This document shows, one piece after another, positions 13,755 through 21,698 of a DNA stretch of 54,245 bases (position 1 is the stretch's first letter; each line of letters opens with the position of its first letter). The notes beneath the pieces are model-generated. The model ran no database searches and was not told the origin of the DNA. It saw only the letters and a program-made list of their open reading frames with translations. The stretch covers positions 1-54,245 of the IMG/VR virus record IMGVR_UViG_3300022213_000006; one strand, given 5' to 3'. Made by a program: the position numbers and the translations under genes. This DNA comes from a virus.

Positions 13755-15788
13755 TTGTTGGGGTGTTCTCTGACTGCTCCGATCGCAATCGACTTCGAGA
13801 CTAAGCCGATCAAGCCTAGGCCCGAGTATCCCCCGGAGCCCGTGGGCGTCGCGATTATGGAGCCGGGCTCGAGGCCAACGTACCTTGCCTGGGGTCATCG
13901 CGGCGGGAATAACACCTGCACGAAACGTGAAGCCGCCGTGCGGCTGCGAGCGCTGTGGAAGAGCGGGAGACCGCTTCTGTTCCACAATGCGAAGTTCGAC
14001 ATCGATGTGGCTGAGACGTTCTTCGATCTGAAGCGGCCGGCCTACGACAACTTCTTCGACACCATGCTCGAAGCTTTTCTGTATGACCCAAATTCGCGTG
14101 AGCTGGGATTGAAAGAGCAAGCGACTGTTCACCTCGCCATGCCACCGGAAGAGCAGGACGAGGTCGTCAAGTGGCTGATGAAGAACATCCCAGCGCTCAA
14201 GCGGAAGAAGAAGGAAGCGAAGGCGAATCTTTGGCTCGCCCCGGCCAACATCGTTCGCCCGTATGCGATCGGGGATGTGGTTCGAACTCGCAAGCTTCAC
14301 GACTTCTTCTTTCCGTGGCTGCGAGATTCCCAGGTGCTCGAAGCGTATGATCGCGAGCGACGATTCATGTACGTCATCCTCGACATGGAACGTCTGGGTG
14401 TTCCCATTGACGCAGATCGTTTGCGGACGAGTATCGAGGGGGCTGACGGGCTCAATTGGACGAATTCTCTGAGAACGGTCGAAGACTGGATCGTGAAAGA
14501 GTTGCGTCGACGCTCGCGTCGAACCGGCGAGATCAATCTCGACTCGAACGAAGAGTTGGCCGACGCGCTTGAAGCGGCTCGACTTGTTAGGCCCGGAAAC
14601 TGGGTGATGACGGAACCCACTGCCGACTTCGCGCAGGGTCAGCGATCCGTTTCGATCGAAAATCTTGGGAAGGCTATCGAGGATCCCCTCGTCTATGGGG
14701 CGCTTCGATATCGCGCGTCGCTTGCGCACTCGGTGCGGACCAACGCGCGACCGTGGCTTGCAATGGCGGGTGCGGGTTCCAGCATCTACCCGCAGTGGAA
14801 TCAAGTGCGCCAGGCCTCGACGGGAACGACGCGCAGGCAGATCGGCGCCCGCACGGGACGCGTCAGCTCCACGCCGAACGCGCAGAATCTTGCGAACGAG
14901 CCGATGCGGATCTTCTTCGATGCGTCGAAGATGCAGCAGGCGCTTGAGTTAGCGGAAGCAAACAAAGAAGAGTGGAGAGCGCTGCTGATGCCCCCGGACT
15001 TGGAGGGGAAGATCTCGCCGCTTCCGTGGATGCGTGACTTTGTGATCCCTGATGTCCCAGAGCGGGCGCATCTGAGCGTGCTCGGGGATCGAGACTACGC
15101 CCAGCAAGAGTTGCGAATTCTCGCGCACTTTATGGAAGGTGCGGCTCTCGAGATTTACAAAGAGAACCCAGAGACTGACTTTCATCAGATGGCGACAGAC
15201 GAGTTGCACGAGCGCTACTCGCACCTCGCGCACTACAAGCGCAGCAAGGTCAAAGCGGTGGTGCTCGCGATCATTTATGCGCGCGGCATTCCTGCGTTGG
15301 CTGCCCAGCTTGGGATCACCATCGAAGAGGCCCGGCAGCTGAAGAATGCGATCTTGTCGCTCTTCCCCGGAGTGAAAACTCTGATGGACAACCTGCGTCG
15401 CCGAGCGGCACTGGAGCAACCCATTCGTACCTGGGGAGGCCGGGTCTACTACGTTGAACCACCGGTCGAAATCATCGACAAGATCTCCAAGCTTCCGCGC
15501 TTGCAGACCTTCGAGTACAAGATGATCAACACGCTGATCCAAGGCAGCGCGGCCGACAACACGAAGGAAGCGATGATCCGCTACCACGAAGACCCGAGGC
15601 GTCAGGGTCGCATGCTGCTTCAGGTTCATGACGAGCTGGTGATGACGGGCAGACGCGAAGGTTTCGACGCTGAGATGTCGCTTCTGCGGGAACACATGGA
15701 GAGTGTCGAGTTCGACGTGCCGATGAGAACGGAAGGGGAGTGGGGTCCGACGTGGGCTCAGCTGTCGCCGTATAACGATCAACGCTGA
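13755..15788 (+). CDS. Family A DNA polymerase with 3'-5' exonuclease domain
   Basis: This 677-residue product replicates phage DNA. The N-terminal DEDD exonuclease shows IDFET (Asp13, Glu15), HNAKFDIDVA and the YAIGDVVRT block. The polymerase domain shows motif A DRDYAQQELRILAHF, motif B KRSKVKAVVLAIIYARG and motif C LLQVHDELV. The start is a TTG (13755 or 13758) with a weak Shine-Dalgarno. No 5'-3' exonuclease domain is present, as is usual for phage polymerases. The upstream gap contains CCTGG-10-CCAGG, a small hairpin. It is followed 13 bp later by a nuclease gene. Confidence 0.93.
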   Translation: MLGCSLTAPIAIDFETKPIKPRPEYPPEPVGVAIMEPGSRPTYLAWGHRGGNNTCTKREAAVRLRALWKSGRPLLFHNAKFDIDVAETFFDLKRPAYDNFFDTMLEAFLYDPNSRELGLKEQATVHLAMPPEEQDEVVKWLMKNIPALKRKKKEAKANLWLAPANIVRPYAIGDVVRTRKLHDFFFPWLRDSQVLEAYDRERRFMYVILDMERLGVPIDADRLRTSIEGADGLNWTNSLRTVEDWIVKELRRRSRRTGEINLDSNEELADALEAARLVRPGNWVMTEPTADFAQGQRSVSIENLGKAIEDPLVYGALRYRASLAHSVRTNARPWLAMAGAGSSIYPQWNQVRQASTGTTRRQIGARTGRVSSTPNAQNLANEPMRIFFDASKMQQALELAEANKEEWRALLMPPDLEGKISPLPWMRDFVIPDVPERAHLSVLGDRDYAQQELRILAHFMEGAALEIYKENPETDFHQMATDELHERYSHLAHYKRSKVKAVVLAIIYARGIPALAAQLGITIEEARQLKNAILSLFPGVKTLMDNLRRRAALEQPIRTWGGRVYYVEPPVEIIDKISKLPRLQTFEYKMINTLIQGSAADNTKEAMIRYHEDPRRQGRMLLQVHDELVMTGRREGFDAEMSLLREHMESVEFDVPMRTEGEWGPTWAQLSPYNDQR

Positions 15789-15801
15789 GAGGCAAAGCAA
15801 T

Positions 15802-16530
15802 ATGGTGAAGAGAACAGTGGTGAAGGCCGGCGAGGAAACGCGCCCGCGTCTCAAATCGTGGAGCTACTCCACGTACACGCAGTACGAGGGTTGTCCGGCC
15901 CGTGTCTACTACGGGAAGATCCTGAAGCTTCCGGATCCCTTGGGCCCCGCGGTTGAACGCGGAAATCAAATCCACGTGCTCGCCGACCGTTATCTGAAAG
16001 GAATCCTTCAAGAGTTTCCCGCGAAGGGGGTAGGGAAGGAATGGCATGCGTACAGGGAGCACCTCGACGCGCTCAAAGACCTGAGCCGCATGAAGTCGGA
16101 ATCTGACATGACGTTCACGCGTGAGTGGCGAAAGACGCACTGGCGTGATTGGGACGGCGCCTGGGTTCGGATGAAGCTCGACGTTGAGGCCTTTCACTCC
16201 AAGACGCATCTGCTCGTGGTGGATTTCAAATCCGGGCAAGATCGTGATTACTCGAAGCAGCTAGAGCTGTACGGTCTCGGAGGTTTCAAGCAATACCCCT
16301 CGGTCAAGGAGGTCACTGCGGAGATCTGGCTCGTGGATCAGCCGAATTCTCCGAACGCCATTCGAGGTATCAACTTCACACGAGCGACGGACGAAAAGCG
16401 CTTGCAGACAACGTGGGAGGGGCGCGTGGAGAAGATGATGGCGGACGAGACGTACAAGGCTCGGCCGAGTCGCGCGTGCTCCTGGTGCCCATTCTCGAAG
16501 GCAAAGGGTGGCCCCTGCACCGAAGCATGA
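15802..16530 (+). CDS. Cas4/RecB-like PD-(D/E)XK nuclease with likely Fe-S cluster
   Basis: This 242-residue product starts with ATG after GAGAGG. The N-terminus SYSTYTQYEGCPARVYYGK carries Cys31; the C-terminus carries Cys226, Cys229 and Cys239 (ACSWCPF...GPC), the one-plus-three arrangement that holds a 4Fe-4S cluster in Cas4 and AddB. The core has RGNQIHVLADRYL, MKLDVEAF and VVDFKSGQ (Asp-x-Lys) with QLELYGLGG, as in PDDEXK_1 nucleases. It probably works as a DNA exonuclease in recombination or in processing replication ends, with the helicase and VRR-NUC genes next to it. Confidence 0.88.
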   Translation: MVKRTVVKAGEETRPRLKSWSYSTYTQYEGCPARVYYGKILKLPDPLGPAVERGNQIHVLADRYLKGILQEFPAKGVGKEWHAYREHLDALKDLSRMKSESDMTFTREWRKTHWRDWDGAWVRMKLDVEAFHSKTHLLVVDFKSGQDRDYSKQLELYGLGGFKQYPSVKEVTAEIWLVDQPNSPNAIRGINFTRATDEKRLQTTWEGRVEKMMADETYKARPSRACSWCPFSKAKGGPCTEA

Positions 16531-16548
16531 AAGGCAGAGCGTGACAAA

Positions 16549-17004
16549 ATGGCTGGCCGAAAAGAGCCCGTTCTCGAGCGGGTCATCGAAGCAGCGGGAG
16601 ATGCTGAAGCCCGCCGCTGTGGATTGGTCTCGCTCAAGCTCAACTTCCGAGGACGAAGGAGCTGGCCAGACCGCGCTTACCTTGCCCAAGGCGGACGAAT
16701 CCTTTTCGTGGAGTTCAAAAGACAAGGGCAGTCGCCGAGGCCGGACCAAGAGCGGACGATCGGACTCCTCCGCCGCCTCGGTTTCCAAGTCGAGGTCATC
16801 GACCAGAGCGACCGTGCTCGGCAAATCCTCCGAGAGTTCGCAGTGGGATGCGCCGAGGCGATGGACTCCGAAGCCGTACCACGAGCGCGCGGTTCAAGCG
16901 ATGGTGAGCAACCCAGCATACGGGCTGCTTCTCGATCCCGGGCTCGGAAAGACGGCCGTCACCCTCGCCGCGTTCAAGCTGTTGAAGAAAGCGGGAATTG
17001 TTAG
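16549..17004 (+). CDS. VRR-NUC domain nuclease
   Basis: This gene encodes 151 residues. Residues 10-97 are a clear VRR-NUC fold: GLVSLKLNFRGRRSWPDRAY with Asp41, GGRILFVEFKRQG with Glu55 and Lys57, RPDQERTIGLLRRLGFQVEV with Gln67. These enzymes cut branched or flap DNA and are often paired with SNF2 helicases in phages. After about residue 97 the sequence turns into Arg/Ser-rich, low-quality protein where it overlaps the helicase gene by about 190 bp, so the original stop may have been lost. Confidence 0.82.
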   Translation: MAGRKEPVLERVIEAAGDAEARRCGLVSLKLNFRGRRSWPDRAYLAQGGRILFVEFKRQGQSPRPDQERTIGLLRRLGFQVEVIDQSDRARQILREFAVGCAEAMDSEAVPRARGSSDGEQPSIRAASRSRARKDGRHPRRVQAVEESGNC

Positions 17005-18277
17005 GCGGGCTTTGGTCATTGCCCCGCGTCTCGTCTGCGCCGACACCTGGCCAGGGGAGATCGAGAAGTGGTCCGACTTCAACGGCTTGCGGACCGTGTT
17101 TCTGCACGGCCCGAAGAAAGAGCAGCTTCTTGCTTCTGACGCGGACATCTTTCTGCTGAACCCAGAGGCAGTGGATTGGCTCGCTCAGAAAGACCATCTG
17201 GGGCGCCCGAAGCGGGAGTGGCCGGGTGGTTGGCCGGAGATGCTTGTTATAGACGAGAGCACCCGCTTCAAGCACGGGAACACGCAACGTTTCAAGACGC
17301 TGCGGAAGATCCTCGGACGCTTTGAACGAAGGTACATCCTCACAGGATCCCCTGCCCCGAATGGCTACGGCGATCTGTGGGGACAGATCTACCTACTCGA
17401 CTTCGGTGCGCGCCTCGGTGAGTACATCACTCGCTACCGAAACAAGTACTTCACGCAGAGCGCAGACGGGTACGGGTGGGTGCTTGCCAGCGATGAACAC
17501 GCGCACGCCATCGAAGATCAGATCAGCGACATCGTTCTTCGCCTAGCGGCCGAAGATTACCTCGACATGCCGCCATTGATCGAGAAGACGATCCCCGTTT
17601 CGTTGCCGCGCGAAGCGATGTTGGCCTACGAGCAAATGGAAGACAGCTTCGTACTGCAGATGCAGGAGGGTGAGATCTCCGCGGCGAATGCTGGTGTGCG
17701 TTCAGGGAAGCTTCGCCAGATCGCCAACGGTCGCGTGTACGTCTCAGACATCCCGGGTGTGCCCGCAGACCCGAAGAATCGAAAGTATGGCGTCGTTCAC
17801 AACGCCAAGATCGAGGCTCTCCTTGATCTGATCGAGGAGCTGCAAGGGCAGCCGCTGATGATCGCCTACGAGTTCGAGCACGATCTCCACGCGCTGCGGA
17901 GCGCGCTGGGCGATCACCTACCGATCCTGGGTCAGGGCGTGACAGACAAGCAGGCAAGGCAGATCGCGAGTGACTGGAATGCCGGAAAAATCCCCTTACT
18001 GCTCGCGCATCCGGCCTCAGCGGGGTGGGGTCTGAACCTCCAGAACGGGGGGCATCACCTCGCGTGGTTCTCCATTACCTGGAACCTTGAACACTACATG
18101 CAGCTGGTCGCCAGGCAGTGGCGGCAAGGCCAGAAGTTCCCGGTTTTCGTTTACCTCCTTGCAGCGCGTGGAACGGTGGACTATGACGTTATCGCCGCTC
18201 TAGAAACGAAAGATGCTACGCAGCGAGCACTTCTGGAGGCGCTGAAGAAACGCCGAAAAGAAAGGAAAAGGGGATGA
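16814..18277 (+). CDS. SNF2-family DNA helicase/translocase
   Basis: This 487-residue product reads from a proposed GTG at 16814, just before the Q-like motif PKPYHERAVQ. The longer open frame back to 16508 is Ser-rich and antisense-like, so it is not used. Motifs: Walker A LLDPGLGKT, VIDESTRFK (DESx box), LTGSPAPN (motif III), then ASAGWGLNLQNGG and RQWRQGQ (motifs V-VI). It probably remodels or translocates DNA with the VRR-NUC nuclease encoded just upstream. The start is the uncertain point: no clear Shine-Dalgarno precedes 16814. Confidence 0.85.
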   Translation: MLGKSSESSQWDAPRRWTPKPYHERAVQAMVSNPAYGLLLDPGLGKTAVTLAAFKLLKKAGIVRRALVIAPRLVCADTWPGEIEKWSDFNGLRTVFLHGPKKEQLLASDADIFLLNPEAVDWLAQKDHLGRPKREWPGGWPEMLVIDESTRFKHGNTQRFKTLRKILGRFERRYILTGSPAPNGYGDLWGQIYLLDFGARLGEYITRYRNKYFTQSADGYGWVLASDEHAHAIEDQISDIVLRLAAEDYLDMPPLIEKTIPVSLPREAMLAYEQMEDSFVLQMQEGEISAANAGVRSGKLRQIANGRVYVSDIPGVPADPKNRKYGVVHNAKIEALLDLIEELQGQPLMIAYEFEHDLHALRSALGDHLPILGQGVTDKQARQIASDWNAGKIPLLLAHPASAGWGLNLQNGGHHLAWFSITWNLEHYMQLVARQWRQGQKFPVFVYLLAARGTVDYDVIAALETKDATQRALLEALKKRRKERKRG

Positions 18278-18786
18278 CGGCCCTGACCCCGTACGATTGG
18301 AGTCGCATGTACCAAGAGCCCAACGTAGAAAAGTGGCATCGCAGGTTTCTCTCTCTGTGCCTCGAAGTCGCCAAGTGGTCGAAAGACCCGAGCACGAAGA
18401 CCGGCTGTCTCATCGTGGACGATCGTCGCCGTATCCTTTCCACGGGGTACAACGGGTTCGCTCGCGGCGTCGAAGACACACCGGAAAGGTACGAGAACCG
18501 TGAGTTGAAGTACGCCTTTGTGGTTCACGCGGACCTCAATGCGATCTATTCTGCCGCCGCGAACGGAGTGAGCGTCGACGGCTGCACGATGTACCTGACC
18601 GGACCTCCATGCGCGGAATGCTGTAAGGGGATCATCCAGGCGGGAATCAAGCAGGTGATTTGGCCGGAAGACAACCCGTTCGAAAAAGACGAGGCCACGC
18701 GGGCACGCTGGGCTGTCTCACTCGACAACTCGAACACGTTGTTGCGTGAGGGTGGAGTTCGGAGCTGGAGGATGCCCAGCGAATGA
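18274..18786 (+). CDS. Deoxycytidylate (dCMP) deaminase
   Basis: This 170-residue product should convert dCMP to dUMP, the substrate of ThyX encoded 500 bp downstream. Zinc ligands are present: His85 in VVHADLNAIYSAA and Cys113/Cys116 in GPPCAECCKGI. The proton-shuttling Glu of the usual H-A-E motif is Asp here (H-A-D, residues 85-87), a notable change. ATG overlaps the helicase stop and has AAAGGAAAAGGGG upstream. Length is normal for phage enzymes. Stop overlaps the next gene (ATGA). Confidence 0.85.
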   Translation: MTALTPYDWSRMYQEPNVEKWHRRFLSLCLEVAKWSKDPSTKTGCLIVDDRRRILSTGYNGFARGVEDTPERYENRELKYAFVVHADLNAIYSAAANGVSVDGCTMYLTGPPCAECCKGIIQAGIKQVIWPEDNPFEKDEATRARWAVSLDNSNTLLREGGVRSWRMPSE

Positions 18787-19079
18787 CCCCCAAGCTCTAC
18801 AACATGCAGATCGCGAAGCTACGGAAGCAGTGCCGCCTACTGGCGCAGCAGCTGCTTCGAGAACGCGCGCGACTCGAGGAGTTGCTGGAAGCCCGCCCGG
18901 ACATGGGTGGCTATTCCTGGACGCCAGAAACTCGCGAAGACGTAGAGAGTCTGTCCGTGCTCCGCGACCGACTCGCGAAGATCCCCAATGAACGCGAGAT
19001 CGACGAGCAATGGCTTGCTGAGATCGAGAAGCTCGCGAACGATGTCCCAAAAAGCGTGAACAAAGGAGTACGCGCATGA
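18783..19079 (+). CDS. Hypothetical coiled-coil protein
   Basis: This 98-residue product starts at an ATGA overlap with the deaminase gene. Two charged helical segments (MQIAKLRKQCRLLAQQLLRE and LSVLRDRLAKIPNEREIDEQ) flank a short polar linker. No domain is recognised. It is embedded in the nucleotide-metabolism cluster and overlaps the next gene by 4 bp, so it belongs to the same operon. Confidence 0.65.
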   Translation: MTPKLYNMQIAKLRKQCRLLAQQLLRERARLEELLEARPDMGGYSWTPETREDVESLSVLRDRLAKIPNEREIDEQWLAEIEKLANDVPKSVNKGVRA

Positions 19080-19282
19080 CGGCAGGAGAGCGGTACGAGT
19101 ACGTGGAAGTCGAGGATGTGATTCGCTCGACGGACAAGGCTCTGTTGGTGAAGATCGATGGCGACGAGTACTGGTTGCCAAAGTCACAGGTGCTCAACGC
19201 GGACGAAGTAGACCCCGGAGTTTTCGGAACCCAGGAACTCGAGATCTCGCGCTGGTGGCTGAAAGAGCAGGGTCTCCTGTGA
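19076..19282 (+). CDS. Hypothetical small beta-rich protein
   Basis: This 68-residue product starts with ATG with AAAGGAG upstream, overlapping the previous stop. The sequence KALLVKIDGDEYWLPKSQVL is a compact beta fold and the end ISRWWLKEQGLL is helical. Similar short acidic proteins are frequent in phage genomes without known function. Its stop overlaps the GTG of ThyX. Confidence 0.7.
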   Translation: MTAGERYEYVEVEDVIRSTDKALLVKIDGDEYWLPKSQVLNADEVDPGVFGTQELEISRWWLKEQGLL

Positions 19283-20088
19283 GCGGCCCTCTACCGATTC
19301 GCGTCTACCTGATTGCGCGCACAGCGCTGACTCACGACTTCAATCACTGGCTGGCGAGCGAGCACGGGGTAGACCAAGAGAGTCTCGGTATGGATCGACA
19401 GTTCCCCGGGGCCAACCTCGTCGGAGCTGCCGCGAAGAATTGCTACCGCTCGTTCGAGCCCGGGTTGAATCCGAATGTCACCAAGGTTCGGCGCGACTGG
19501 GTTGACTATTTCGACCACGTCCTTTCCTCGGGCCATGGATCCGTGCTTGAGCACTCGACGTACAGCTTCGCGCTCGAAGGCGTGACTCGAGTCTTCACGG
19601 CGGAGATGAATCGGCACCGCGCCGGCTGGGCGATCAGTGAACGCTCGCTTCGATACTACCGATTGGACGATCTGAACTACTGGATGCCCGAGAGTCTTTA
19701 CCCCTTGGAGGACGACTCGCAGGATCTTCGTGAGCGCAAAGCTCGGACCGCGGAGATTCTGCGCGAGACGTTCGAACGAGCGGAGGAGACCTACCGCGAG
19801 CTGAACACGCTGTGGGAGATCGAGAAGCTTCCCTTCCACGAGAAGAAGAAGCTGACCTCGCTCTTCCGTCGCATCGTTCCCATGGGCGTCTCCACGGCTG
19901 GAGTTTGGACCGGAAACGCCCGGGCGCTCAGACACGTGATCGCCACGCGCGCCGTACCCGAGGCGGAGGAAGAGATCGCCGTGGTGTTCTCTCAGATTGG
20001 GAAGATCATGGTGGAGCAGGAGCCCCTTCTCTTCGGGGATTTCAGCGAAGAGAATGGTTACTACACCCCCAAGTACAGAAAGGTCTGA
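19279..20088 (+). CDS. thyX: Flavin-dependent thymidylate synthase
   Basis: This 269-residue product converts dUMP to dTMP using methylene-tetrahydrofolate and FAD. The signature is RHRAGWAISERSLRYYRL (residues 112-129), the phage-type variant of the ThyX motif RHRxxSxNExSxR with one extra residue. SVLEHSTYSFALEGVTR and the VIATRAVPEAEEEI block also fit the family. The GTG start at 19279 gives a 4-bp overlap with the previous gene (GTGA) and avoids an unsupported extension to 19255. Together with the dCMP deaminase it makes a complete dCMP-to-dTMP route. Confidence 0.92.
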   Translation: MSGPLPIRVYLIARTALTHDFNHWLASEHGVDQESLGMDRQFPGANLVGAAAKNCYRSFEPGLNPNVTKVRRDWVDYFDHVLSSGHGSVLEHSTYSFALEGVTRVFTAEMNRHRAGWAISERSLRYYRLDDLNYWMPESLYPLEDDSQDLRERKARTAEILRETFERAEETYRELNTLWEIEKLPFHEKKKLTSLFRRIVPMGVSTAGVWTGNARALRHVIATRAVPEAEEEIAVVFSQIGKIMVEQEPLLFGDFSEENGYYTPKYRKV

Positions 20089-20092
20089 CCTA

Positions 20093-20632
20093 TTGGACGC
20101 AATGATCGACATTGAGACCCTGGCAACGAGTGAGAGAGCCGTCGTTCTATCCATCGGCGCTTGTCAATTCTCGCTGGCGGAAGCTCGGATCGTGGAGAGC
20201 AACTGCTTCTACGTCACTTTGGGTGCGGAGTCGCAGAAGAACCGTGAGATCGACCCCAGCACGGTGATTTGGTGGATGCGCCAAGACTCTCGTGCGCGGG
20301 AGGAGTGGATCGACTCGAAGAAACCGCTGGCCAATGGCCTCGCGGAGCTTTCCGGGTGGCTGCAACTCAACAAGGTCTCCGCGGTCTGGGCGAATAGCCC
20401 GACCTTTGATCTTACGATCCTTCGGCATGCGTACGTATCGATGGGATTCCCGGTGCCCTGGCACTTCCGCGACGAGCGCGACGTTCGAACACTCGTGCAA
20501 ATGGGCAAGCTTGCCGGAGTCAAGAAAGTCTCGGACGCGGAGCGTCGAGGCGTCGCGCACAATGCCTTAGACGATGCGAAGCATCAGGCGTCCTACTGCA
20601 TCGAGCTGTGGCGCGCTCTTAGGAGGAGCTGA
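20093..20632 (+). CDS. DEDDh-type 3'-5' exonuclease, T4 DexA-like
   Basis: This gene encodes 179 residues. MIDIETLAT supplies the first Asp and Glu, SPTFDLTIL the second acidic motif, and HNALDDAKHQASY the His-Asp of Exo III. The N-terminal pattern (IDIETL...AVVLSIGACQF) is that of the DexA-like exonucleases of phages. A TTG at 20093 has AAAGG at good spacing; the ATG at 20102 is the alternative. It may degrade single-stranded DNA or RNA for nucleotide recycling or mismatch removal. Confidence 0.82.
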   Translation: MDAMIDIETLATSERAVVLSIGACQFSLAEARIVESNCFYVTLGAESQKNREIDPSTVIWWMRQDSRAREEWIDSKKPLANGLAELSGWLQLNKVSAVWANSPTFDLTILRHAYVSMGFPVPWHFRDERDVRTLVQMGKLAGVKKVSDAERRGVAHNALDDAKHQASYCIELWRALRRS

Positions 20633-20635
20633 TCC

Positions 20636-21064
20636 GTGAGCACCAAAGAAACGAACCCGAAAGACTCGGTCGGGGTAAAGAAGGCCCCCATGTCCACGGT
20701 CTCGAGTCTCGTCCTTGCCGAGCTTGGCGTGGCGATGCTGGAGGGGGCGCGAAAATATGGGCGCCACAATTATCGCGTCTCGGGCGTCCGAGCTTCGGTG
20801 TACAAGGACGCCCTCGACCGTCACATGACAGCGTGGTGGGAGGGAGAAGACCTAGATCCCGACTCGGGGCTCAGCCATGTCACCAAAGCCATCGCATCTC
20901 TGTTCGTGCTTCGAGACGCGATGATCTGCGAGATGATGGAAGACGATCGACCTCCACGCGGAGCACCTGCCGGCTGGTTATCCGAACTGAACAAGAAAGC
21001 CGCTGAGATCATTGATCGCTACCCGGACGCCAAAGAGGCGTTCACGGAGAAAGGCAGGGTATGA
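20636..21064 (+). CDS. dATP/dGTP pyrophosphohydrolase, MazZ-like (DUF5664)
   Basis: This 142-residue product starts with GTG after AGGAGGAG. NPKDSVGVKKAPMSTVSSLV, LAELGVAMLEGARKYGRHNY and ALDRHMTAWWEGEDLDPDSG match the DUF5664 / dATP-dGTP diphosphohydrolase N-terminal family, an all-helical MazG relative with Glu/Asp metal ligands. Family members hydrolyse purine dNTPs to monophosphates; in some phages they work with PurZ to supply 2-aminoadenine. No PurZ or DatZ is visible in this window, so here it may only shape the purine dNTP pool. Confidence 0.8.
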   Translation: MSTKETNPKDSVGVKKAPMSTVSSLVLAELGVAMLEGARKYGRHNYRVSGVRASVYKDALDRHMTAWWEGEDLDPDSGLSHVTKAIASLFVLRDAMICEMMEDDRPPRGAPAGWLSELNKKAAEIIDRYPDAKEAFTEKGRV

Positions 21065-21360
21065 GAGCACGAACGGAACGTCGTTTGCGGGAGAGACTCG
21101 CAGCGGCTCAAACCAAGAGAAACGGAGACAACATGCCCCCTTCGCAACCCATGAGCGAGTACATCTCGGGAGAGATTATCTTCACGCAGGGAGACTCTCT
21201 CATTGTCGGTCGCTGTACGATGCAGCAACTGGCCGTCGACGGCGACATTATGGTTGTCTTGATCGAGAAACTTGCTCCCGAAGTGACCCACGTATTCCTC
21301 ATGAGCAGGGTGGAACGACTTAAGCTCGTTGCCTCTGCTATCGAAAGGGTTGGTCTATGA
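21061..21360 (+). CDS. Hypothetical protein
   Basis: This 99-residue product starts at an ATGA overlap with the MazZ-like gene; AAAGGCAGGG lies upstream. An internal ATG at 21133 with GGAG could give a shorter form of 75 residues, without the basic N-terminal helix. The remainder is a small beta fold (SGEIIFTQGDSLIVGRCTM; DIMVVLIEKLAPEVTHVFLM). No domain recognised. Confidence 0.62.
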   Translation: MRARTERRLRERLAAAQTKRNGDNMPPSQPMSEYISGEIIFTQGDSLIVGRCTMQQLAVDGDIMVVLIEKLAPEVTHVFLMSRVERLKLVASAIERVGL

Positions 21361-21698
21361 TCGACCCTGACTACTACGGTGACGTGGTTCGTCGCGTGAA
21401 GAATGCAGGCATCTCGATTCCCAAGACTCCTGGTCTTGCATCAGAGCATCTTCGTGCGTCGATCTCGGAGACGCTGATCGAAGACGCCACGTTTCTGCGA
21501 GGCAACATCGACGTTGTCGAGTACGCCATACTGATCATGTCGTCAGTGAATGCGCTGCTCTTTCTCGCTGCTTGCTCTGGGCTTCCCTTCGACCGAGTGT
21601 GGGAGGTCGGGGAGAATCACCTGAGGAAGGTTACCGTGGACGCCCAAGATACGGCGTTGTTTCGCGCGCAGCTGGAGCAGGTGCTTGGACTTTCTTGA
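21357..21698 (+). CDS. Hypothetical helical protein, possibly MazG-like
   Basis: This 113-residue product starts at an ATGA overlap with GAAAGGG upstream. It is helical; the segment FLAACSGLPFDRVWEVGENH vaguely recalls the C-terminal helix of MazG-like pyrophosphatases, which would fit the adjacent MazZ-like gene, but the metal-binding ExxE/ExxD pattern is not clear. Treat the link as weak. Confidence 0.6.
   Translation: MIDPDYYGDVVRRVKNAGISIPKTPGLASEHLRASISETLIEDATFLRGNIDVVEYAILIMSSVNALLFLAACSGLPFDRVWEVGENHLRKVTVDAQDTALFRAQLEQVLGLS

Noticed and set aside
12632-13813. Leftward 393-codon open frame
   Set aside because: Shadow of the Cys-rich gene at 12683 with Arg/His-rich low-quality protein.
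13359-14804. Leftward 481-codon open frame opposite the polymerase N-terminus
   Set aside because: It lies opposite a frame with clear exonuclease motifs; no start signal and no domain-like sequence.
16508-16813. N-terminal extension of the SNF2 helicase
   Set aside because: Ser/Lys-rich, low-complexity sequence in the frame opposite to good VRR-NUC coding sequence; conserved helicase motifs begin only after 16840.
19291-20154. Leftward 287-codon open frame opposite thyX
   Set aside because: Antisense of a strongly supported gene, with no start signal or motif.
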